64,000 nt of DNA from Peribacillus folii (lineage in GTDB: Bacteria; Bacillota; Bacilli; Bacillales; DSM-1321), in contig NZ_JASJOM010000009.1 of NCBI RefSeq assembly GCF_030271255.1, forward strand, positions 119,718-183,717, in the 5' to 3' direction. The translations under genes and the position numbers were made by a program. Shown here in pieces: positions 56,765-64,000 of the stretch (position 1 is the first letter of the stretch; each line of letters starts with the position of its first letter). Below the pieces are notes generated by a model. It was not told the origin of the DNA, did no database searches, and saw only the letters and a list, made by a program, of their open reading frames with translations.

Positions 56765-58660
56765 ATGGATATATTAAAGAAAATTGAAAAATTTAGAGAA
56801 GATGAACAGAAGCTCAAGTGGGAAGGCACCTTCGCAGAGTACTTAGACATATTGAAAGAAACACCATTAGTTGCTCAATCTGCTCATTCACGTGTTTACA
56901 ACATGATCAGAGATGCAGGGATAGAGGAAGTAAATGGAACAAAGAAATACAATTTCTTCAGCGGTCAGTTGTTTGGTCTCGAAGATTCACTGGAAAGGCT
57001 CATCGAGGAATATTTCCATCCGGCAGCAAAGCGGCTGGATGTCCGTAAGCGGATCTTGCTGCTCATGGGTCCGGTATCAGGAGGGAAGTCCACGCTCGTA
57101 TCTTTACTGAAGCGCGGGCTTGAGAATTATTCATTAAAAGAAACCGGTGCGATATACGCAATAAAAGGGTGCCCGATGCATGAAGATCCGCTGCATCTCA
57201 TTCCGCAATATTTACGCAATGATTTTTATGAGGAATATGGCATCAGGGTTGAAGGAAACCTTTCACCGCTGAATGTCATGAGGCTGGAAACGGAGTATGC
57301 AAACCGGATTGAAGATGTGATGGTCGAACGAATTTTCCTTTCGGAAGATAAGCGTGTTGGGATTGGGACATTCAGTCCATCTGATCCAAAATCACAGGAT
57401 ATTGCCGACTTGACGGGATCGATCGACTTTTCAACGATTGCCGAATATGGATCTGAATCTGATCCGCGGGCATATCGTTTTGACGGCGAGCTAAACAAAG
57501 CGAATAGAGGTATGATGGAGTTTCAGGAGATGCTGAAATGTGATGAGAAGTTTCTATGGCATTTGCTTTCATTGACCCAGGAAGGGAATTTCAAGGCTGG
57601 GCGATTTGCCTTGATCAGTGCGGATGAGCTCATCGTGGCCCATACGAATGAAACGGAGTATAAAGCGTTCATTTCCAACAAGAAAAATGAAGCCCTGCAC
57701 TCAAGGATCATCGTCATGCCGATTCCATATAATCTGAAGGTTTCCGAGGAAGAAAAGATTTATGAAAAAATGATTCATGAAAGTGATGTTTCCAATGTTC
57801 ATATAGCGCCTCATACACTAAGGGTGGCTGCAATTTTCAGCATCATGACCCGCCTGAAGGATCCGAAAAAGGGCGACATCGATTTAGTGAAAAAAATGAG
57901 GCTGTATGATGGGGAGAATGTGGAGGGCTTTAATTCGGCAGACATCAATGAGCTGAAAAAGGAATATCAGGACGAGGGCATGAGCGGAATCGATCCTCGT
58001 TACGTAATCAACCGGATTTCATCAACGATCATCCGGAAGGAAAATCCGTCCATCAATGCCTTGGATGTACTTATGTCACTGAAAGCAGGACTTGATCAGC
58101 ATCCGTCCATTTCTAATGAACTTCGGGAGCGTTATTTGAATTTCATTTCACTCGCCCGAAAAGAATATGATGCCATCGCCAAAAATGAAGTGCAAAAAGC
58201 ATTTGTCTATTCCTATGAAGAGTCGGCTAAAATCCTCATGGATAACTACCTGGATAATGTTGAAGCATACTGCAATAAATCGCGGCTGCGCGATCCATTG
58301 ACTGGGGAAGAAATTAACCCGGATGAAAAATTGATGCGCTCCATCGAAGAACAAATCGGTATCTCCGAAAATGCCAAGAAAGCATTCCGTGAAGAAATAT
58401 TGATCCGTATTTCCGCATATGCACGTAAAGGAAAACGATTCGATTATAATTCACATGATCGCTTAAGAGAAGCGATTCAGAAAAAGCTATTCGCGGATCT
58501 GAAGGATGTCGTTAAAATAACGACATCGACGAAGACCCCGGATGAGAGGCAACTGAAGAAGGTGAACGAAGTCATCACGAGACTGATCGATGAACATGGT
58601 TATAATTCCACTTCAGCCAATGATCTACTGCGCTATGTTGGCAGCCTGTTAAATCGGTAA
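56765..58660 (+). CDS. prkA: PrkA family serine protein kinase / AAA+ protein
   Basis: 631 residues. N-terminal AAA+ module with Walker A LLMGPVSGGKSTLVSLLKRG near 97, then the PrkA C-terminal kinase-like domain. FDGELNKANRGMMEFQEMLK near 240 and YDGENVEGFNSADINELKKEY near 380 are conserved. In Bacillus it is a mother-cell sporulation protein affecting sigma-K-dependent genes, and has been reported both as a kinase and as a Lon-like protease. GGGGGAGG precedes the ATG. yhbH follows about 1 kb downstream. Confidence 0.93.
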   Translation: MDILKKIEKFREDEQKLKWEGTFAEYLDILKETPLVAQSAHSRVYNMIRDAGIEEVNGTKKYNFFSGQLFGLEDSLERLIEEYFHPAAKRLDVRKRILLLMGPVSGGKSTLVSLLKRGLENYSLKETGAIYAIKGCPMHEDPLHLIPQYLRNDFYEEYGIRVEGNLSPLNVMRLETEYANRIEDVMVERIFLSEDKRVGIGTFSPSDPKSQDIADLTGSIDFSTIAEYGSESDPRAYRFDGELNKANRGMMEFQEMLKCDEKFLWHLLSLTQEGNFKAGRFALISADELIVAHTNETEYKAFISNKKNEALHSRIIVMPIPYNLKVSEEEKIYEKMIHESDVSNVHIAPHTLRVAAIFSIMTRLKDPKKGDIDLVKKMRLYDGENVEGFNSADINELKKEYQDEGMSGIDPRYVINRISSTIIRKENPSINALDVLMSLKAGLDQHPSISNELRERYLNFISLARKEYDAIAKNEVQKAFVYSYEESAKILMDNYLDNVEAYCNKSRLRDPLTGEEINPDEKLMRSIEEQIGISENAKKAFREEILIRISAYARKGKRFDYNSHDRLREAIQKKLFADLKDVVKITTSTKTPDERQLKKVNEVITRLIDEHGYNSTSANDLLRYVGSLLNR

Positions 58661-58724
58661 TCAATCTGACCCCTGCCCCTAGTGGGGTAGGGGTTGATAT
58701 AGTTTTACAAAAAAATTGCTTTTG

Positions 58725-58766
58725 AAAAATACCGGTGCCGATGTTGGTCAAGCCGGTATTTTTAAA
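58725..58766. terminator. Bidirectional terminator after prkA
   Basis: AAAAATACCGG and CCGGTATTTTT arms. Another stem, ACCCCTGCCCC/GGGGTAGGGGT, lies at 58669-58694. Confidence 0.8.
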
Positions 58767-58784
58767 AGCCTTCAACGGAAATCA

Positions 58785-58994
58785 TCATTTGGTTACATGT
58801 AAGCCGTATTGTTCGATGACTGTGACAAGTTGATCTGATGACAATGTGTCTTCACTATGATCGACTTTAATTTCACCATCATCGACATCGATGATCGCAC
58901 GCTCCACACCTTCCGTTTTCAAAAGGATCGACTCCAGATTCAAAATTGGGCCTTCGGATGTCGCTTCTTTTACATATAGTGTAGTTGTTTGCAT
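58785..58994 (-). CDS. HMA-like small protein without the CxxC metal site
   Basis: 69 residues with the beta-alpha-beta-beta-alpha-beta pattern of a heavy-metal-associated domain: TTTLYVKEATSEGPILNLESIL, GVERAIIDVDDGEIKVDH, and LVTVIEQYGLHV. The metal-binding CxxC is replaced by TSEG, so it probably does not carry copper. AAGGAGGTG upstream. Leftward single gene. Confidence 0.72.
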   Translation of the reverse strand: MQTTTLYVKEATSEGPILNLESILLKTEGVERAIIDVDDGEIKVDHSEDTLSSDQLVTVIEQYGLHVTK

Positions 58995-59113
58995 ATACCA
59001 TGCACCTCCTTGGATTTGCTCATCTGTTCTTATCTATACCCTATCTTCATGTTAGATATGTCACGTTTTGATTTTGGAAATATTGGGTATCAATAAAGTA
59101 GAGGTGATGTCAA

Positions 59114-59293
59114 ATGAGTAAAAAAGAACTGAAAAAAGAGCATGTTCCGGAAAACAGCTCAATGGCAAAGGATTTTGAAGAAATGAAGGAACTTGGAAAG
59201 CAGATGGAAAATCAAAGGACCAATGAAGAATTGAAAGAATGGGATAAACGTCCAGGAACGGTCCAGCATGAAGTCGAGGTAGACAAAGATTGA
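59114..59293 (+). CDS. Small hydrophilic protein, 59 residues
   Basis: GAGGTGATGTCAA precedes the ATG. Very charged, helical sequence (KDFEEMKELGKQMENQR, ending HEVEVDKD) without a hydrophobic segment. Codon choice looks real. No family recognised; could be a small spore or stress protein. A weak hairpin (AGGATG/CATCCT, 59342-59362) follows. The stretch 59366-59703 shows no supported gene. Confidence 0.65.
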   Translation: MSKKELKKEHVPENSSMAKDFEEMKELGKQMENQRTNEELKEWDKRPGTVQHEVEVDKD

Positions 59294-59703
59294 CGCAATG
59301 CACTGTGAAAATGATTTTCCCTGTATGAAGAAGGGTGGTCCAGGATGTTAATGGAGCATCCTTTTGCTGTTGAGCCTTTTTGGCTGTCTCATTGAGCTCA
59401 ATGTTAATATGTACAGTTGCTTCCGTTTTCCTCATTATATCCTCATCGATGATATTCTCCCCGAAGTCCCCTAATAAAGCAGAACATGACTTGTCCAGTC
59501 CGTAGGCAAACATCCATTATTGAATTTTGTTGTAAATTATCCCGTATCCCTGCATATGATAGAGTAATACATTTCTTTTAGTATGTTTTTGCGAACTGTT
59601 ATTTTTTGTAAAGGAAAACCGGGATGCTCTAGGTTTTCTCACACTAATTTAGTATATGAAGGAATGATGAAAAGCGTGCAAACATTTTTAAGGGGGGAAG
59701 AGA

Positions 59704-60873
59704 ATGTCGGAAGAGAATAATCAACAATATGTTATCTCACAGGAAAACTGGTCCCTCCATCGTAAAGGCTATGATGATCAACAACGTCATCAGGAAAAGG
59801 TGCAGGAAGCGATTAAGAATAATTTACCTGATTTAATTTCCGAAGAAAGCATCGTCATGTCAAATGGCAGGGACGTCATCAAGATACCCATTCGCTCCTT
59901 GGATGAATACAAAATCCGTTACAATTATGATAAGAACAAACATGTAGGCCAAGGGGATGGAGATAGTAAGGTAGGAGATGTGGTCGCAAGGGATGGCTCT
60001 CCATCCGATGCCGGACCAGGAAAAGGGCAAGGTGCAGGTGACAAGGCAGGCGAGGATTATTATGAAGCAGAAGTTTCGATGATGGAACTGGAGGAAGCGC
60101 TGTTCAGCCAGCTCGAACTCCCTAATCTCCAGAAAAAAGAGCATGCGGAGCATACGCTTGAACAAATCGAATTCAACGACATCCGCAAGACAGGTTTGAT
60201 GGGGAATATTGATAAGAAGAAAACGATGATATCCGCTTTTAAACGGAATGCGTTAACCGGCACCCCAGGCTTTCATCCCATTTATAAGGAAGATTTTAAG
60301 TTCAAGACGTGGAATGAAATCGAGAAGCCGGATTCCAAAGCTGTTGTGTTGGCAATGATGGATACGTCCGGAAGCATGGGGCTATGGGAAAAGTATATGG
60401 CACGCAGCTTTTTCTTCTGGATGAACCGGTTCCTGAGAACGAAATATGAAACGGTTGAGATCGAATTCATCGCGCATCATACGGAAGCGAAAGTCGTTCC
60501 GGAAGAGGATTTCTTTTCAAAAGGGGAAAGCGGCGGTACGATTTGTTCGTCTGTATATCGAAAAGCTTTAGAACTTATTGATCATAAATACGACCCTGCG
60601 AAATTCAATATCTATCCGTTTCACTTTTCCGATGGTGACAATCTTACATCAGATAACGTCAGATGCGTCAAGCTCGTGGAGGAGCTCATGAAGCTTTCCA
60701 ATATGTTCGGGTATGGAGAAGTCAATCAATACAATCGCCATTCTACCTTGATGACAGCCTATAAAAATATTGATAATGAAAAATTCCGGTATTTCATATT
60801 AAAGCAAAAGGCGGATGTATTCCACGCGATGAAGAGCTTCTTTAAGGACGAAGAACAGAAGAAATTCGCATGA
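59704..60873 (+). CDS. yhbH: Sporulation protein YhbH (DUF444)
   Basis: 389 residues. N-terminal [25 protein letters not shown], a Gly-rich linker [11 protein letters not shown] near 82, and a von Willebrand-A-like core with a MIDAS-type DTSGSM near 220. It accompanies PrkA in sporulating bacteria and is made under sigma-E in B. subtilis. AAGGGGGGAAGAG precedes the ATG. Its closeness to prkA, with small genes between, is typical. Confidence 0.93.
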   Translation: MSEENNQQYVISQENWSLHRKGYDDQQRHQEKVQEAIKNNLPDLISEESIVMSNGRDVIKIPIRSLDEYKIRYNYDKNKHVGQGDGDSKVGDVVARDGSPSDAGPGKGQGAGDKAGEDYYEAEVSMMELEEALFSQLELPNLQKKEHAEHTLEQIEFNDIRKTGLMGNIDKKKTMISAFKRNALTGTPGFHPIYKEDFKFKTWNEIEKPDSKAVVLAMMDTSGSMGLWEKYMARSFFFWMNRFLRTKYETVEIEFIAHHTEAKVVPEEDFFSKGESGGTICSSVYRKALELIDHKYDPAKFNIYPFHFSDGDNLTSDNVRCVKLVEELMKLSNMFGYGEVNQYNRHSTLMTAYKNIDNEKFRYFILKQKADVFHAMKSFFKDEEQKKFA

Positions 60874-61290
60874 AGATTTAATGGGAAGACCATTCCGGGC
60901 TTCCTCTCGGATTGTAGGGATTTGTCTCTGCGATCTTTTTTTAGTTAAGATTACATGATACGTCGATTTCCGCACGAAAAGTGGCGATGAAAAATAAGCG
61001 GAATTTAAAAAGTAAGTCGTCGCGTTTCATTTTTGGAACAATGGGTTTGGCAAAATATATTAAAATGAAATAGAAGTGCGGAAACACTTCCCCTAACCCC
61101 ATTGTTAAAAGAAAAGCCTAATCTTCACGTAAACTGCCTGTTCCTTCATTAGTGGGGGCAGGCAGTTTACGTTTTCTTCTGAATGGAGTTTTGTGGATCT
61201 ACGTAAGTTTCGTTACGAAGGCTTTGCCTTTACTGAAATAGCAGCATTTGCTTGTATGTATAGTTGTCATCAAATTTAAGGAGTAAGATT
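60874..61290. other. Intergenic region after yhbH with a terminator
   Basis: CGTAAACTGCCTG and CAGGCAGTTTACG (61128-61171) form a thirteen-base perfect stem followed by TTTTCTTCT, a strong terminator for rightward transcripts. No gene was seen before it. Confidence 0.75.
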
Positions 61291-61494
61291 ATGTCTAAGC
61301 CATTTACCTTTTTTTCCTTATGGATATCCACGGCGTGGACCTTCCTATTAAAAAATCGGATTTATTTCATCCAAGCCTTTTTAGTCCTATTTTTAATGTA
61401 CCTACTATTGAATAAACAAGAAATTAATGCGTTGAAAATTACCCTCATTATCATTACAGCTCTTTCCTTCCTTAAGAGTGTCCATAGGAAATGA
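61291..61494 (+). CDS. Small membrane protein, 67 residues
   Basis: AAGGAG is eight bases before ATG 61291. Two hydrophobic stretches: FIQAFLVLFLMYLLL and LKITLIIITALSFL, after a short N-terminal region with WISTAWTFLL. Basic C-terminus (KSVHRK). No family recognised. Single gene. Confidence 0.65.
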   Translation: MSKPFTFFSLWISTAWTFLLKNRIYFIQAFLVLFLMYLLLNKQEINALKITLIIITALSFLKSVHRK

Positions 61495-61912
61495 TGACTC
61501 ATATGAAGTAGAGGGAGAAAATGCTCAAACGATTAAAGAATATGAATAATGCAAGCTCCTTCAAGAGCTTTACAACTCGATTTTCTCCGTTTCCCCATAA
61601 TTGATACCCCAGAAAAAACAATCTTAACATACAAATGTTAGTGATGGAAAAGAGCCGAGAAAGAATGGATATGTGCGCACAGTTGATCTAGGTAGCTGTG
61701 CTTTTTTTCTTTTTGGATGATTGATATTTTCATTTTTCGATCATTATCCTTCACTTTTATCTATTAAAAACAGAATAAGTGAAAAGTTATGCAATAAATA
61801 TTGTTTCAAAAATGAATTTTGATTGATCATTATTGGAACGATGTGCTTGTCGAAAAATAGTATTATAAATTTGTTATCTACCAGAAGTACTATTTTAGGA
61901 GGTTAAATTCAT
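61495..61912 (+). other. Intergenic region before the surface protein
   Basis: A 27-codon frame at 61521-61604 has GGGAG only three bases before its ATG and is doubtful. A terminator stem GCACAG/CTGTGC with a T7 run lies at 61677-61709. The rest is AT-rich, probably the promoter region of the next gene, but I could not fix -35/-10 elements. Confidence 0.5.
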
Positions 61913-64000
61913 ATGAAAAAAAATAAAGTATTGAAACCTATTAACGTCATGACCACATCATTTTTATTGGCAAGCTCTCTATTCATGCCAACTGTAGGAT
62001 TTGCGGAGGAATCTTCCACGCCAGAAAAGGGTGTTGCGAATGCACAGGAGCCTGAGGTGAAAAATCAATCAGAGGGTGCACAAAAAGCTGAAAACCAATC
62101 ACTGAGTAAAGCGGCAACAGCAAGGGCATCCAATGAAGCATTGGTAAATAATTTTGCAGAAATGAAGGCTGCTTTAGAGGGTGATAATGGAATTACGACA
62201 ATCAAGCTCGGACAAGACATTGATATAAGCGGTCCGATTAACATTCAAGCGAAAAAAACCAACATATTGATTGATGGGAATTACAAAACAGTTTCGGAAA
62301 CGGGATCAAATGGATCATCAGGAGGGCTCTATTATGGAAATGGTAATATATTGCAAAAGGTCACTGTAAAGGACCTTACTATTAGAGGGAAGAATTATTA
62401 TGGATTCATTACCATAAACGATGCATCAAAAAACGTAGAGCAAGTGTTCGAAAATGTAACGTATTTCGGACCACAAATGATCTGGAACCGTTACGGGAAA
62501 GCGATTTTTAGAGGGGATAATACCATTAGTATCACCAATACGGCAATGCCAGGGTCATCATCCGCCCAAGAGATGGCGGAAGTTGGCAGTGTGGAATTTG
62601 AAGGTGATACACAAATTTTTCATAATAATGGAAATGCTGTCATTTGGTCGATTTCCAAAACTCCTCAATTCAAGATTGCACCTGATGCTAATGTGGAAAT
62701 CAAAACAGGCATAAGCGGGAATGGAATCTTATATGCAACAGAGGGTAAGGGAGATTTCACCATTGGAAAAAACGCAAAGGTGAACTTTGATGGAGTAAAG
62801 GGAGTTACAGGCAAGGGAATATTGAAATCATTTATTGTCGAACCAGGGGCAGAAGCTGTGATGAACAGAACGGGTAAAGATTCAGCCCCAATGATTTTAG
62901 CTTATGGAGAAACAGAGATCAATGAAAATGCAAAGCTCAATGTCAGTACTGAAAATGGTGATGCTATCCAAGTGGTGGACAAAGCAACAATGAATTTTAA
63001 GAAGCCGGATAGCGTCGTACTATCAACTCTTAAAGGTCAAGCGATTGATAATACGTCTACCTCGCTGACGATGAGTATTGATACAGGCATGGTCAAGTTA
63101 TTGGCGAATACATCTAACAGTTATGTGAGTACGGACGGTAAGGATTTCACTTGGAAAGCTAGTTATCGTAATGACACAGCCATCGCAGGTAGTACTGTAG
63201 CTTCACAAAACCTATACCCCGTCTTCGATATTGATTTAGGTAAAACAATTAAAATCGAGCTAGGGACGGATGTTGAAGGTCAAGCGAAAGGCAAAGTAGA
63301 AGGTTTGTTCACGGATAACAAGTTCGACACATTAACAAGTTCGACGAAACAAGCCGCAGTTGACGAAGCCCAAAATGCAGTCAGCAAATTACCAGACGGT
63401 CCGGAAAAAAATCGATTACAAGATTTAGTGAACAAAGCCAAAGATTTATTGGAGAAAAACGAACAAGCCGAAAAAGACTTGAACGATGCGAAGAACAAAG
63501 TGGAAGACCTGTTCACGAATGATAAGTTCGACACATTGAAGGGAAGTACCAATCAAGGAGCGATAGACGAAGCGAAAGAAGCAGTCATCAAATTGCCAGC
63601 CGGACCGGAAAAAGAGCGCCTGGAAGAGCTTGTGAATAACGCGCAAGATTTATTGGATAAGAACGAACAAGCTGAAAAGGACTTGAACGATGCGAAGAAC
63701 AAAGTGGAAGACCTATTCACGAATGATAAGTTTGACACATTGAAGGGAAGTACCGATCAAGGAGCGATAGACGAAGCGAAAGAAGCAGTCATCAAATTGC
63801 CAGCCGGACCGGAAAAAGAGCGCCTGGAAGAGCTTGTGAATAACGCCCAAGATTTATTGGACAAGAATGAACAAGCCGAAAAAGAACTGAACGATGCGAA
63901 GAACAAAGTGGAAGACCTATTCACGAATAATAAGTTTGACACATTGAAGGGAAGTACCGATCAAGGAGCGATAGACGAAGCGAAAGAAGCAGTCAGCAAA
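61913..64000 (+). CDS. Secreted repeat protein, cut by the window edge
   Basis: At least 696 residues, no stop before the edge. TTTTAGGAGG precedes the ATG. Signal peptide about 1-34 (FLLASSLFMPTVGFAEES). A low-complexity linker to about 80, then a beta-helix-like domain (about 80-440) with repeats such as IKLGQDIDISGPINIQ and VTVKDLTIRG, as in pectate-lyase-like surface proteins. From about 462, 68-residue repeats KVEDLFTNDKFDTLKGSTD...AKEAVIKLPAGPEKERLEEL, resembling the Cry-toxin domain-VI-like modules of Gram-positive surface proteins. Likely a wall-associated adhesin; any anchor lies outside. Confidence 0.85.
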   Translation, partial: MKKNKVLKPINVMTTSFLLASSLFMPTVGFAEESSTPEKGVANAQEPEVKNQSEGAQKAENQSLSKAATARASNEALVNNFAEMKAALEGDNGITTIKLGQDIDISGPINIQAKKTNILIDGNYKTVSETGSNGSSGGLYYGNGNILQKVTVKDLTIRGKNYYGFITINDASKNVEQVFENVTYFGPQMIWNRYGKAIFRGDNTISITNTAMPGSSSAQEMAEVGSVEFEGDTQIFHNNGNAVIWSISKTPQFKIAPDANVEIKTGISGNGILYATEGKGDFTIGKNAKVNFDGVKGVTGKGILKSFIVEPGAEAVMNRTGKDSAPMILAYGETEINENAKLNVSTENGDAIQVVDKATMNFKKPDSVVLSTLKGQAIDNTSTSLTMSIDTGMVKLLANTSNSYVSTDGKDFTWKASYRNDTAIAGSTVASQNLYPVFDIDLGKTIKIELGTDVEGQAKGKVEGLFTDNKFDTLTSSTKQAAVDEAQNAVSKLPDGPEKNRLQDLVNKAKDLLEKNEQAEKDLNDAKNKVEDLFTNDKFDTLKGSTNQGAIDEAKEAVIKLPAGPEKERLEELVNNAQDLLDKNEQAEKDLNDAKNKVEDLFTNDKFDTLKGSTDQGAIDEAKEAVIKLPAGPEKERLEELVNNAQDLLDKNEQAEKELNDAKNKVEDLFTNNKFDTLKGSTDQGAIDEAKEAVSK
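63296..64000 (+). repeat. 204-bp tandem coding repeats
   Basis: Copies begin at 63296, 63500, 63704 and 63908, exactly 204 bases (68 codons) apart. Copies two to four are nearly identical at DNA level; the first is more diverged. The last is cut by the window end, so the total number is unknown. Confidence 0.92.

Noticed and set aside
59061..59513. 150-codon minus-strand open frame
   Set aside because: No ribosome binding site; its second half is antisense to the better supported 59-residue gene. Its first part (VHINIELNETAKKAQQ) looks protein-like, so it deserves only a light check.
63296..64000. Possible CRISPR-like array
   Set aside because: The 204-bp period stays in frame and codes for protein repeats without spacers.

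Overview
The window reads as chromosome of an aerobic, endospore-forming member of the Bacillaceae. Evidence is two GerA-type germinant-receptor operons with sigma-G-like promoters, a CotD-type coat protein, PrkA and YhbH, strong AGGAGG-type ribosome binding sites, frequent TTG/GTG starts and moderate-to-low GC. The mix of a sigma-54 amine-demethylation cluster, valine catabolism and YhgE-, QueG- and NfrA-like neighbours suggests a Peribacillus (Bacillus simplex group) strain, but that genus call is inference. No phage, insertion sequence or CRISPR array was seen.

Layout. 0-2 kb: a fumarylacetoacetate-hydrolase-family enzyme and a DUF3885 protein whose 5' end looks frameshifted. 2-9 kb: a sigma-54 module. 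A substrate-binding-domain histidine kinase and an NtrC-type regulator have a -24/-12 promoter of their own, and a second one precedes hutG-gltS, with hutD after. 9-12.7 kb: a gerA-gerB-gerC operon. 12.9-16.2 kb: a GH1 6-phospho-beta-glucosidase beside the wreck of its PTS permease, a DUF985 cupin and a membrane-anchored orphan. 16.4-24.2 kb: a divergent sigma-54 activator and a six-gene operon (small membrane protein, NCS1 permease, heme-dependent oxidative N-demethylase, DmmA-like protein, PDR/VanB reductase, aldehyde dehydrogenase), apparently for oxidative N-demethylation of an imported methylated amine.

24.3-25.9 kb: a histidyl-tRNA synthetase behind a classical leader-peptide attenuator with a His-His-His run. 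26-32.5 kb: a cobalamin riboswitch with terminator and antiterminator in front of a five-gene valine/isobutyryl-CoA degradation cluster. 32.5-36 kb: decayed fragments, a VOC protein, an unknown protein and a LysM/NlpC-P60 wall hydrolase. 36-39.9 kb: a second germinant-receptor operon in the order A-C-B. 40-47.5 kb: an alpha/beta hydrolase, a YcgQ/YcgR-like pair, TetR/YhgE-like divergent genes, cotD and an MDR oxidoreductase. 47.6-52.2 kb: tRNA-Gly, a B3/4-domain protein, queG, an amidase-domain protein, trmL and an NfrA-like nitroreductase. 52.4-56.3 kb: a Fur-box-controlled siderophore ABC transporter. 56.4-60.9 kb: prkA, yhbH and small proteins. 61.9 kb to the edge: a secreted protein whose 204-bp tandem repeats run out of the window.

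The points most worth following are the sigma-54 N-demethylase operon, the riboswitch-controlled valine pathway, the attenuator-controlled HisRS, the two GerC subunits lacking a lipobox cysteine, and the proposed formiminoglutamate-scavenging sigma-54 module.
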